From: Synergistaceae bacterium
GTDB lineage: Bacteria > Synergistota > Synergistia > Synergistales > Aminobacteriaceae
Length of the DNA stretch: 64,000 bases
NCBI GenBank assembly: GCA_017540085.1
Contig: JAFYBQ010000028.1
Coordinates: 62,001 to 126,000, forward strand
Reading direction: 5' to 3'
Below are positions 8,715-16,773 of this stretch, piece after piece. The stretch's first letter is position 1, and each line of letters begins with the position of its first letter. A program made the position numbers and the translations under genes. The notes below the pieces were generated by a model that saw nothing but the letters and a program-made list of their open reading frames with translations, was not told the origin of the DNA and made no database searches.

Positions 8715-9580
8715 TGCCTGCGGGGGATTCTGAGGCGGTCTAAAATTTCTGTGAAGTCAGGAATTATCCGGCCATTATCGCGCAGGGTGAGATATTCTGT
8801 TCCGCGTTCTTTGAGCTGTGATTGAGCCTGCCCGCTGAGAGTGTCAGCTATGAATATGTCGGTGTCCCGCGCTATAGTCATGTCTGCGCTCTCAGGATTC
8901 CCCCTGCCCATCAATTTCACTTCAACGCGGTAAACTTTCCCCGTAATGCTTTTGAGGCGGTAATCAGTCTCGCGGTCATACGGGAGACTCTTATTACGCC
9001 TGAAATTTTCCCTGTCAATAAATTCTTCAGGGACTCCTGCGCGCCTGCACAGCTCATCAACTAACGGCTTCTCGACTCTTTTACCGATTGCGCTCCATGC
9101 TCCGCCTATAATTTGAAGTTTTTTCGCAGCCAAAGCATTAATGACTAACAGGCTTTCAGTTAAAGAAAGTTCTACAGTAATGTCATTATGGGTGATTTTA
9201 GTTGATAGTGCAAAATCGTCTTCTGAGTTCTTCTCAATTTCGTTAATCACAGCACTTAAACTCTCAAGATTATTTTTCGATGTGTCTAGCATAATTTTAC
9301 GAGCTGAAGTCCCGTATATATTTGTGATAGTCTTCCTGTTAAGCCCGGCGTAAATTACAGCGTCATCAGGCGAAACATTATCACCGTCAATGAAATGTTC
9401 TATATACCATGCCATATTAATATTTCCGCCGTCAAATTTTGCGTATACGATCTCACGGAAAAATTTTACGAAGAAATCAAAGAATAGCTTATCGATTGCA
9501 TGAACTATAATTTCTCTGTAATCATATCCAGATAATAATCTGCTGACCGTGTTTCTTACCGCTTCTTCCCCGAACGTCAT
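8711..9580 (-). CDS. CfrBI-like type II restriction endonuclease
   Basis: The frame is open from 9889, but the methyltransferase runs in another frame there. The first ATG giving family-like sequence is at 9580 (MTFGEEAVRNTVSRLLSGYD), so I predict 289 residues. The text matches what I recall of the CfrBI endonuclease family: GLNRKTITNIY, GGAWSAIGKRVEKPLV, and a PD-(D/E)XK-like site with an Asp in RETDYRL and E-x-K in YRVEVKLMGRGNPESAD. CfrBI cuts CCWWGG; the same specificity here is inference. The frame is intact. It overlaps the original 3' end of its methyltransferase by about 58 bases and converges with rmlB. Confidence 0.75.
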   Translation of the reverse strand: MTFGEEAVRNTVSRLLSGYDYREIIVHAIDKLFFDFFVKFFREIVYAKFDGGNINMAWYIEHFIDGDNVSPDDAVIYAGLNRKTITNIYGTSARKIMLDTSKNNLESLSAVINEIEKNSEDDFALSTKITHNDITVELSLTESLLVINALAAKKLQIIGGAWSAIGKRVEKPLVDELCRRAGVPEEFIDRENFRRNKSLPYDRETDYRLKSITGKVYRVEVKLMGRGNPESADMTIARDTDIFIADTLSGQAQSQLKERGTEYLTLRDNGRIIPDFTEILDRLRIPRRH

Positions 9581-9629
9581 AATATCCCACGCTTTCACTC
9601 TCGATAATATCCGCGTAATCCCCGTTAAT

Positions 9630-10574
9630 CTAACACAGAACAGGAATCCTTGCCATTTTCCGCGCCGCCCTTCCGAATGTCCCCGAACTCGCAAAAGTAT
9701 CCAGCACCGTGTCCCCCTCGAACGAATAATAGCGCAAGACTTTCCGGCATAATTCCTCCGGGAAAACAGCAGGGTGATTCTTGTCATATTTCGGCGCAAT
9801 GTACCAGCAGTTTGTTGTGTCGATTGGCTCATCGTCGTGCCTGTCAGACCCAGAAGGCTCCGGCTTGACCCATAAAATTTCGTCCACAAAGTAATATCCC
9901 GTCTCCGTCAAAACTCTGTGCAGGTCGTAATGTATCGGGTATCTTATGCTCTCGAACTCGCGCCCGGGACGGCGTGTTATCACTGGCGACACGTTCACGA
10001 TGATAAAGCGTCCGTCCTCAAGCACACGATGACACGCGGAAAATGTTTCGCCCATTTTCGACAGGTATACGGCGTATGGTGAGTAGTCCGAATACTCGCG
10101 GGCGTTGTAATACGGCGGGGACGTGAATATGAGCTGCACCGAATTTTCCGGAAGAGCTTTGAGTGTCTCTGTGTTGTCGCCGATAAGCAGAAGCGGAGAT
10201 GTTATTCTGTTCACGGGGAGGGGCTTTTCTTTTGGCTGACGAAAATTGTAGTACTCGTTCATTTTGCCGATAATCTCATTGTCCCAGAAAGCTATCATCT
10301 CATCACGAAGGCGCGAAAATCTTTCGTCATCCCTGCTCCTGTAAAGGCATGTCCTGAACATCTGATATATTAATTCCATCGGGTTATCCCGGCTGAATGC
10401 TTCCTCCCTCAGAAATGAATATATCCTTGCGCTGTCGTTGTGCCTGCCGATAGATGACACTGCCTCGCGGCTAACGTCAATATTTTCGTCTGACCTGAAT
10501 ATTTCAAGAAGCGTGTCGAAACTTTCAGGCGTTCTCACTTTCGCAAGTGCTTTAACATTTTCGACTGTGTACAT
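9630..10574 (-). CDS. Site-specific DNA methyltransferase (beta class), C-terminally truncated by a stop codon
   Basis: Start is the ATG at 10574, directly after the ABC ATPase stop. Residues 1-~115 look like a HEAT-type helical region. The catalytic motif IV TSPPYYNARE marks an N4-cytosine/N6-adenine amino-methyltransferase of the beta class, and motif I (DTFASSGTFGRAARKM) lies near the C terminus as expected. The frame ends at TAG 9630-9632 after ARIPVLC. Past that TAG the same frame continues as INGDYADIIESESVGYYD to a TGA at 9522, which is the normal end of such enzymes (usually VLCEIN...). The TAG therefore most likely replaces the motif II Glu (GAG), leaving 314 residues. Its endonuclease partner downstream is intact. 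Confidence 0.8.
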   Translation of the reverse strand: MYTVENVKALAKVRTPESFDTLLEIFRSDENIDVSREAVSSIGRHNDSARIYSFLREEAFSRDNPMELIYQMFRTCLYRSRDDERFSRLRDEMIAFWDNEIIGKMNEYYNFRQPKEKPLPVNRITSPLLLIGDNTETLKALPENSVQLIFTSPPYYNAREYSDYSPYAVYLSKMGETFSACHRVLEDGRFIIVNVSPVITRRPGREFESIRYPIHYDLHRVLTETGYYFVDEILWVKPEPSGSDRHDDEPIDTTNCWYIAPKYDKNHPAVFPEELCRKVLRYYSFEGDTVLDTFASSGTFGRAARKMARIPVLC

Positions 10575-10575
10575 T

Positions 10576-11292
10576 TTAGTGCTTGGCCTCGCTGTCAAGC
10601 TCCTCGATTTTCGGGGCGGCCTCGTCCGCAATCAATCTCCCGTCCCTGAATCGTAATACTCTCTCGCTCCATGTCGCTATCTCCGGCTCATGCGTAACAA
10701 GTATCACCGTTATCCCCTGCCTGTGAAGCTCCGTAAAGATATTCATGATCTCGACAGTTGTCTTTGTGTCAAGATTCCCGGTAGGCTCATCGGCTAATAT
10801 AATCGGTGCTTCTCCGACTATTGCGCGGGCTATTGCGACTCTCTGCTGTTGTCCGCCTGACATTTGCGCGGGGCGGTGATGGAGTCTTTTTCCGAGTCCA
10901 ACTTTTTCGAGGGCATTAACGGCGGCTTTCCTTCTTTCTGACGAGCTGACTCCGCGATAAAGCAGGGGCAATTCTACATTCTCTACAGCGTCAACTTTCG
11001 GCAGGAGGTTGAAGCCCTGAAACACAAATCCCAGTTTCTGATTCCGAATGTCGGCAAGCTCGGCCTTAGTCTGGTCTTTCACATCTACCCCGTCAAGCTC
11101 GTATTTCCCGCTCGTAGGAACGTCAAGACACCCTAATATATTCATCATCGTAGACTTCCCCGAACCTGAAGGCCCCATCACGCAGACAAATTCCCCCCGC
11201 TCAATCTTGAAGCTCACTCCGTCAAGAGCGCGTAATTCTATGTCGCCCGTAACATAAATTTTCGTGAGGTCGCGCACTTCTATTATGCTCAT
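10576..11292 (-). CDS. ABC transporter ATP-binding protein, MacB/LolD type
   Basis: A 238-residue cytoplasmic ATPase. Walker A is GPSGSGKST, the signature is [16 protein letters not shown] and Walker B runs into [11 protein letters not shown], with the H-loop VTHEP. The DEPTGNLD and [21 protein letters not shown] text places it in the MacB/LolD/FtsE-like group that works with FtsX-like permeases. It starts with ATG overlapping the stop of the MacA-like adaptor gene. No permease gene follows: the methyltransferase starts 2 bases after its stop. Either the permease is elsewhere or it was replaced by the restriction cassette. Confidence 0.9.
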   Translation of the reverse strand: MSIIEVRDLTKIYVTGDIELRALDGVSFKIERGEFVCVMGPSGSGKSTMMNILGCLDVPTSGKYELDGVDVKDQTKAELADIRNQKLGFVFQGFNLLPKVDAVENVELPLLYRGVSSSERRKAAVNALEKVGLGKRLHHRPAQMSGGQQQRVAIARAIVGEAPIILADEPTGNLDTKTTVEIMNIFTELHRQGITVILVTHEPEIATWSERVLRFRDGRLIADEAAPKIEELDSEAKH

Positions 11293-12563
11293 TATCTCGG
11301 ACCGCCTCCGCCAGTACGCCGCCTTCCTCCGCCGGGAGCACCGAATAATCCCCCGCGTGTATTTGTTCCTGTGCTGACTCCTTTCTGGGCATTCGTTACG
11401 AGTTCGACTCCCTCGCGCAGTGCAGGCCGTTTTCTGTCAGAGCTTTCCTTTACCAGCTCTACCCATTGGCTGTCGGTTATACCCGTAACAACCTGTATCG
11501 GCCTCATCATGAATCCGTTTCGCTCAGGCCACACGATTCCCGAATGAAGAGTCTTCTTTGCCGTCAATATATCGCGGTCAAATGAGATAGTCGCAAGCAA
11601 ATCTTCAGGGGGTGTGAATCTCAATGCCGCTACGGGGATTCGGAGTACGTTTTCTGATTTGGCCGTCTCGATTGATACATTCGCGGTCATTCCGGGCTTG
11701 AGCTTCAATTCATCGTTGCTTACGTGTATTATTACTGTGTACGTTACAACATTTTCGCTTGTGTTGGGAGCTATTCTGACTTGGACGACCTTCCCCGAAA
11801 ATGTTTCGTCAGGGAAAGCATCAACCCTGAAAGTTACGTTTTGCCCCTCTGCTACCGTGCCTATGTCGGCCTCGTCTACTTTCGTCTCAATTCTCATCCG
11901 TGTCAAATCTTCCGCAATCTTGAAGAGTGTCGGAGCCTGCAAACTTGCCGCGACTGTCTGCCCTGCGTCAACCTGCCTGTCAATGACGACTCCGTTCACG
12001 GGAGATTTTATCTGCGTGTAATTCAGGTTGGTACGCGCGCGTTCTACTGCTGCTTTTGCCTGCTTTACGCGGGATTGCGCTTCCTGCAGTGAGGCTTTCT
12101 TCATTTCTACGTCTGCTTCACTGGTATCAACTTCACTGCGGGCGATTAATTTCCGGCTGAATAATTCCTTGTTCCGCGTGTATTTCCGCTGTGAGTCGGT
12201 AAGGGCGGCCTGTGCGCTTTTCACGGCGGCTTCATTCACAGCTAGGGAGGCTTGAGACTCGTTGAGGGTTAAGCGCAAGACAGAAGGGTCTATCAGCGCG
12301 ATTAATTGACCTGCTTTCACGGGCGAATTGAAGTCAACGTAAATTTCCTGCACTGTTCCTGAGACCTGAGTCCCGACTTCTACGACACTTATCGCGTTAA
12401 GCTCGCCTGTTGCTGTAACTTCCGAGACTATATCACCCCGCGTTATCGCTGACGTTGTGAGGCCGTAATTCACGGGTTCGGGCGCGAAAAAATACTCCCA
12501 TCCCAGCCAGCAGAGTCCCGCGAAAATTCCCAGTATCAATAATTTCTTGAGTCCCGCTCTCAT
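11292..12563 (-). CDS. MacA-like periplasmic adaptor (HlyD/RND membrane-fusion family)
   Basis: The frame extends to 12752, but the ATG at 12563 gives a natural inner-membrane anchor (MRAGLKKLLILGIFAGLCWL) and follows the PHP gene by 2 bases, so 423 residues. The biotinyl-lipoyl-like segments are seen at GDIVSEVTATGELNAISVVE and IKSPVNGVVIDRQVDAGQTV, separated by a long alpha-helical hairpin (residues ~95-190). The C terminus is Gly/Arg-rich (GGRRRTGGGGPR). It would connect an inner-membrane ABC pump to the TolC-like protein encoded two genes upstream. Its stop overlaps the ATPase start (TAATG). Confidence 0.88.
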   Translation of the reverse strand: MRAGLKKLLILGIFAGLCWLGWEYFFAPEPVNYGLTTSAITRGDIVSEVTATGELNAISVVEVGTQVSGTVQEIYVDFNSPVKAGQLIALIDPSVLRLTLNESQASLAVNEAAVKSAQAALTDSQRKYTRNKELFSRKLIARSEVDTSEADVEMKKASLQEAQSRVKQAKAAVERARTNLNYTQIKSPVNGVVIDRQVDAGQTVAASLQAPTLFKIAEDLTRMRIETKVDEADIGTVAEGQNVTFRVDAFPDETFSGKVVQVRIAPNTSENVVTYTVIIHVSNDELKLKPGMTANVSIETAKSENVLRIPVAALRFTPPEDLLATISFDRDILTAKKTLHSGIVWPERNGFMMRPIQVVTGITDSQWVELVKESSDRKRPALREGVELVTNAQKGVSTGTNTRGGLFGAPGGGRRRTGGGGPR

Positions 12564-12565
12564 TG

Positions 12566-13411
12566 CTACAGCCTCCGCAGAATGCTCAAACGTTCGTAGC
12601 CTATGCTTTCGTTGTCGGAATTGAGACGGCCAAGCGGTATTGATTTGTTCGTCCCGTGATAGTCGCTTCCTCCTGAGACAAGAAGCCCGGATGTTTCTGC
12701 GTATTCCGTCAGCCATTTGCATTTTGACACGGGATATTTCGAGTACCAGCACTCCAAGCCCTTTATGCCGTATGACATCAATTCGCGCAGGGTCATCCTG
12801 AATGTTTCCTCTGTTGACTCCTTCTCGCCCTCACCGCCGAGAGGGTGCGCCCAGACCGGGAAGCCGTCAGCCGACAATATCGCCCTCACTGCCTGACGCG
12901 CCGGGATTCTCGTTGTTCCTGTCCTGCATTTGTCGATGTAGCGTTCTATTGCGTCCTGTATATTGTCAGCGAGTCCCTTCATCACCATCATGTTGGCTAT
13001 GTGAGGCTTTCCGACGCTGGGAATGTTGAGCAGCGATGTTATTTCGTCGTCCGTAAACTCAATCCCGAAATTTTCCCGCAAGAGCTTTATACGCAGGTGA
13101 AATTTCTGATGCCTGAGACTGTCGCCCGTTCTCAGAGCCTCCCGGAAATCGGGGTTGTACTCGTCATATCCCAGTCCAAGAATATGGCACTTTGTCCCCG
13201 TATCAGTAACGCATGAGAACTCCACGCCCTGAATGAACTTTATACCAGGCGGGATTATCTTCTTCATTCTCAGCGCGCCTTTGATTGTGTCATGATCTGT
13301 TACTGCAAAAATATTTATTCCGGCCTTCTGAATGTTCCACAACAATTGCTCCGGCGAGTCTGTGCCGTCTGAAGCGTTCGTGTGAATGTGCAAGTCTACT
13401 GTTCCTGCCAT
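12566..13411 (-). CDS. PHP-domain phosphoesterase (TrpH/RNase AM-like)
   Basis: A 281-residue PHP-family metal-dependent phosphoesterase. Residues 5-14 read VDLHIHTNAS (HxH metal ligands), then VTDHDTIKGA, GVEFSC and the late SGGSDYHG motif complete the binuclear/trinuclear metal site. The closest known functions are 5'-3' trimming of small RNAs and hydrolysis of 3',5'-nucleotide bisphosphates; which applies is inferred. It overlaps the end of the TolC-like gene by 16 bases and precedes the adaptor by 2, so it is embedded in an efflux operon without an obvious functional link. Confidence 0.85.
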   Translation of the reverse strand: MAGTVDLHIHTNASDGTDSPEQLLWNIQKAGINIFAVTDHDTIKGALRMKKIIPPGIKFIQGVEFSCVTDTGTKCHILGLGYDEYNPDFREALRTGDSLRHQKFHLRIKLLRENFGIEFTDDEITSLLNIPSVGKPHIANMMVMKGLADNIQDAIERYIDKCRTGTTRIPARQAVRAILSADGFPVWAHPLGGEGEKESTEETFRMTLRELMSYGIKGLECWYSKYPVSKCKWLTEYAETSGLLVSGGSDYHGTNKSIPLGRLNSDNESIGYERLSILRRL

Positions 13412-14712
13412 AAATCCTGTCTCCCTTCTATTTCGGGCGGAAAATGCCCAAGTGCCTCGTCAAGATTCGCCCGCGCTGTCTGAGCGTCATATATTGCCTG
13501 ATAGTATGTGTGCTTTGCTTCCGCGAGGGCTGATACTGCATCGCTTACTTCTACGGAATTTCCGACCCCTACAATGTAGCGTCCGTTCGCCAGCTCTAAA
13601 TTCTCCTCCGAATATTTCACGGCCTCTTCTGCCGCTATTGCCCGGTCTTTTGCGTTGAGGAGGGACAATGCCGCACTCATTACGCCGTAAGTGATATTCT
13701 GCCTCAGCGTGTCAACATCCGCGTAAACCTGCTCAAGCTGAATCCTTGCGCGGGTGATTGCCGCTTTCGTCTCGCCTCCGTCCGCGACAGGAACATTCAC
13801 GCTCACGCCCGCATAATAATTCGTGTTCGCTGTCCCGTGCTGTGAATTGCTCAGTGATGTCCCAGCCTGGCCTGTTATTGTCGGGGAATCTGCCCTTGCC
13901 GCGTCCTTTATGGTGAGTTCGCCCGCTGTGATGTCGTGCATAAGTTTGCGGAAGTCGGGACGGTCAGAGAGTGCTACGTCAACAAGTGAAGCAAAATTTT
14001 CTGGGAGCGAGGGCAGTAATAATTCAGACGGTACAGAAATGTTGAACGGGCTGTGAAGCTCCGTACCCATTGCGACCTTCAGGGCTTCCTGCGCGAGTAA
14101 TATATCATTGTTGGCTTTGAGGAGGGCGACTCTTGCCGACGACAAATCAGTCTGGGCTTTCGTTACGTCAATATAGGGGCTGTTGCCGACCTCGTAGAGT
14201 CCCTGCGCCCTGTTCAAATGTTCCTCAAGATTATTCACTTTCTCCTGCTGTAAATCGCGGTCAAGAAATTCAAGCACAAGGTCATAATATTTGCGTTTGG
14301 CCTCGGCTGTTACGGTTGTCATTGTGCGGCGGTGAGTCTCACGCGAGGCGGAAAGATTTTCGGCGCGTATCTGCCGCTGAATTTTGTTGCGGCTGTTGTC
14401 GTAAATTAATTTCGTTGCGCTGAGTGTGATTGACTCGTTGTGGTAATTGTCGCTGAAGTAATCATAATCCCCGTTGTACCTAGCCGAGCCTGTCGCTGTA
14501 ACTTTGACTCTTGCCGCGGCTCTTAGGGACTCTATCTGCGCTTCTATGTCTTTTGCTGAGGCTTTAGTTTTTCGGAGTGAGGGGTGATTGTTCAGTGAGA
14601 GGATTAGACATTCTTCAAGAGAGAGTCCCGAAATATCGGGTGAAATATTCTGAGCGTATGAGGCTGTGAAGGACAATAATATTATTGAGAGTGTGAGAAA
14701 AATTCCGCGCAT
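13396..14712 (-). CDS. TolC-like outer-membrane efflux protein
   Basis: A 438-residue protein with a signal peptide (MRGIFLTLSIILLSFTASYA) followed by the two OEP repeats of the TolC family: LSLEECLILSLNNHPSLRK at the N terminus and a second block near QAIYDAQTARANLDEALG. The content of long amphipathic helices rich in Ala, Gln and Asn is typical. It forms the outer-membrane channel of a tripartite pump. It is the first gene of the minus-strand cluster with the PHP protein, adaptor and ATPase. It is direct evidence for an outer membrane. Confidence 0.9.
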   Translation of the reverse strand: MRGIFLTLSIILLSFTASYAQNISPDISGLSLEECLILSLNNHPSLRKTKASAKDIEAQIESLRAAARVKVTATGSARYNGDYDYFSDNYHNESITLSATKLIYDNSRNKIQRQIRAENLSASRETHRRTMTTVTAEAKRKYYDLVLEFLDRDLQQEKVNNLEEHLNRAQGLYEVGNSPYIDVTKAQTDLSSARVALLKANNDILLAQEALKVAMGTELHSPFNISVPSELLLPSLPENFASLVDVALSDRPDFRKLMHDITAGELTIKDAARADSPTITGQAGTSLSNSQHGTANTNYYAGVSVNVPVADGGETKAAITRARIQLEQVYADVDTLRQNITYGVMSAALSLLNAKDRAIAAEEAVKYSEENLELANGRYIVGVGNSVEVSDAVSALAEAKHTYYQAIYDAQTARANLDEALGHFPPEIEGRQDLWQEQ

Positions 14713-14740
14713 ATCAGCAATAACTCCTGAAATAAAATTA

Positions 14741-14778
14741 GACCCCGTGAAGAAGATTTTACACTAAATCACGGAGTC
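14741..14778 (-). terminator. Terminator after the hydroxyacid dehydrogenase gene
   Basis: On the minus strand a 10-bp stem with one mismatch (GACTCCGTGA / TCACGGGGTC) encloses an 18-nt loop and is followed by TAATTTTATTT. It lies between the dehydrogenase stop and the tolC-like start. Confidence 0.55.
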
Positions 14779-14814
14779 CAGTATATTCAGATTGATTGAA
14801 GACTTTGTGAAACT

Positions 14815-15711
14815 CTAGCCGCGTGTGATTTCGGTGTTGGCCATCTTCTCGTAGACTTTGGCGAGTGCGCTGTGATCGTCCTGCCCGCAGCCGTCCCCGT
14901 GAAGAATCTTCATCATTTCCGCAACCTGAACCGTTAAAGGTATGGGACTGTCGACAGCTTTAGCCGCGTCCATGACGTTGGCCAAGTCCTTAATGTGAAG
15001 GTCAATCTTGAAGCCGGGCTTGAAGTTGCGATCCATAATCATGGGTGCTTTTGCGTCCATGACTGTAGAGCCTGCGAGTCCTCCGCGTATTGCCTGGTAT
15101 ATTGCTTCAGGATTAACGCCTGCCTTTTTGCCGAGCATGAGAGCCTCACTCACTGCCGCGATGTTTACGGCTACAACTATCTGATTACAGAGTTTCGTTA
15201 CGTTGCCCGCGCCGATTTCACCGCAGAGGACTACGGAGCTTCCCATAGCCTTTAGCACCGGCTCGAATTTCGCGAACACTTCCTTTTTGCCGCCTACCAT
15301 GAAACTTAATGTGCCGTCAATGGCTTTCGGCTCACCGCCTGACACGGGAGCGTCAAGCATATCGATTCCCTTTTTGGCGAGAGCGTCAGCAATTTCACGG
15401 CTGGCAATCGGGTTGATGGACGACATATCAATGAAGGCCGCGCCTTTCTCCATGTGGTCGGCGACTTTGTCATCCTCAAGCATGACGCTTTTGACGTGCG
15501 GCGAATTGGGCAGCATGGTCAACACAAGCTCGACACCTTTAGCTGCGTCTACGGCGTTTGCTGCTTTGACGGCTTTCCCTTTCCCGAACTCTACAACCTC
15601 ATCCGCAACTGCCGCTGTACGGTCGTAGACTCTCAGCTCATGTCCGGCTTTGATGAGGTTCTTTGCCATAGGCTTGCCCATAATGCCCAGTCCGATAAAT
15701 CCTATCTTCAT
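14815..15711 (-). CDS. 2-hydroxy-3-oxopropionate reductase / 3-hydroxyisobutyrate dehydrogenase family
   Basis: A 298-residue beta-hydroxyacid dehydrogenase. The NAD(P) motif GLGIMGKPMAKNL starts at residue 7; the substrate loop DAPVSGGEPKAIDGTLSFMV and the catalytic Lys region GAGNVTKLCNQ are complete. The text is closest to tartronate semialdehyde reductase (GarR/GlxR), which reduces 2-hydroxy-3-oxopropionate to glycerate, but the exact substrate cannot be fixed by sequence. It stands alone, with a terminator downstream and an AT-rich leader upstream. Confidence 0.88.
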   Translation of the reverse strand: MKIGFIGLGIMGKPMAKNLIKAGHELRVYDRTAAVADEVVEFGKGKAVKAANAVDAAKGVELVLTMLPNSPHVKSVMLEDDKVADHMEKGAAFIDMSSINPIASREIADALAKKGIDMLDAPVSGGEPKAIDGTLSFMVGGKKEVFAKFEPVLKAMGSSVVLCGEIGAGNVTKLCNQIVVAVNIAAVSEALMLGKKAGVNPEAIYQAIRGGLAGSTVMDAKAPMIMDRNFKPGFKIDLHIKDLANVMDAAKAVDSPIPLTVQVAEMMKILHGDGCGQDDHSALAKVYEKMANTEITRG

Positions 15712-16062
15712 TTGTGTGCTTCCTCTCTTTGTGGAAATATTTACGTTTCAAATTATAACAGAGTGCTTCACTTCATTATGCGGTATATTACGTCTCGAAT
15801 CATCATGGGCTTGTTCTGAGATGGAGAACGGCCTGATTTGTCACGGCTGACGCTTGTTACACAGTCGCCGCGGCAGAATGAAGGCGGGCTTGACTATATC
15901 GATGCTGGCTCATTATTATCGATACTCTCCAAATGTTCAGAAGGCAGTTATCCGGCAAGGGGAGCATGTACTCAGAAGACTACGGAATATACAAAATACC
16001 ATAATCCATATGGATAAAAGTTTCTTCCATACGCCACTTTTTGAAAGTGAATGCTACACTCT
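15712..16062. other. Gap without a recognisable gene
   Basis: The first ~60 bases are the AT-rich upstream region of the dehydrogenase gene. The rest has only short frames without recognisable domains (the longest, 15854-16078 on plus, reads into the IS end). It probably contains debris left by insertion of the neighbouring IS. Confidence 0.4.
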
Positions 16063-16567
16063 GGGGTCTGTCAAGTAAACTGTGTATGAGATTTTTCTAT
16101 GACACTTTCGGGAAACGGTCTGCGTATCTCACATAGAAGTGCCTTAATGCTTTTGACCAGTTGCTTATCGGCATTGTCCACTTCTGGGACGCTTTTGATA
16201 CCGCTATCCATACCAGTTTCACCGCACTCTCATCGCTCCCTAGTATCCGTTTCGTTTTCATGCGGCTTCTTATTACTCCGTTGAGCGACTCGATCGCGTT
16301 GGTCGTATATATCACTCGTCTTATCTCCGCCGGGTACGTGAAGATTGTTACTATGTTCTCCCAGTTACGTTCCCAAAGCGAGTAGATTGCTGGCGACTTC
16401 TCGTTCCACTTTTCCCCTAGTCTAAGCAAGGCTGCTTCGGCCCCTTCCAACGTTCCGGCATGGTAGATTTCCTTCAAATCTCGCGCTAATTCCTTGCGGT
16501 ATTTGTACGATACGTATTTCAAACTGTTCCGAACAAGATGAACTATGCACAGCTGAATGTGAAACTG
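16063..16567 (-). mobile_element. IS256-family insertion sequence, 3' fragment
   Basis: From 16567 down to 16097 the minus strand encodes the C-terminal ~155 residues of an IS256-type transposase: QLCIVHLVRNSLKYVS, NAIESLNGVIRSR and a downstream region ending in YADRFPKVS. The family protein is ~400 residues, so the N-terminal two thirds, including the first catalytic Asp, are gone. Similarity begins abruptly at about 16567, where unrelated sequence is joined in frame. Just past the stop, GGGTCTGTCAAGTAAACTGT (starting about 16063) resembles the terminal inverted repeat of IS256 relatives. The element is dead. Confidence 0.8.
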
Positions 16568-16621
16568 ACATTTTCCGCCTGAAAAATTCAGAAAGCCGGA
16601 AAGGAATAACACCGGCAAACA

Positions 16622-16652
16622 CCCCCCGCCTAAAAAACGGGGGATATATTTT
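16622..16652 (+). terminator. Orphan terminator-like hairpin
   Basis: CCCCCG (16623-16628) and CGGGGG (16638-16643) form a stem followed by ATATATTTT on plus. No plus-strand gene precedes it, so it may be the end of a gene removed when the IS fragment formed. Confidence 0.5.
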
Positions 16653-16773
16653 CTGTCAAGAATGGACTGACTCAGGGACTCTCCTCTGTTGTCGCTGATT
16701 TTGATTAAGCCCGCAAATATTTTCCCCGCCCATTAATCTATAATAGCTTCCATCAGACAAGGGAGTGAAATTT

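Noticed and set aside
9581-9889. N-terminal extension of the endonuclease to 9889
   Set aside because: That part is the methyltransferase read in another frame; family sequence starts at the ATG at 9580.
12564-12752. Longer start for the MacA-like protein
   Set aside because: It would overlap the PHP gene by about 190 bases and put 63 charged residues before the membrane anchor.
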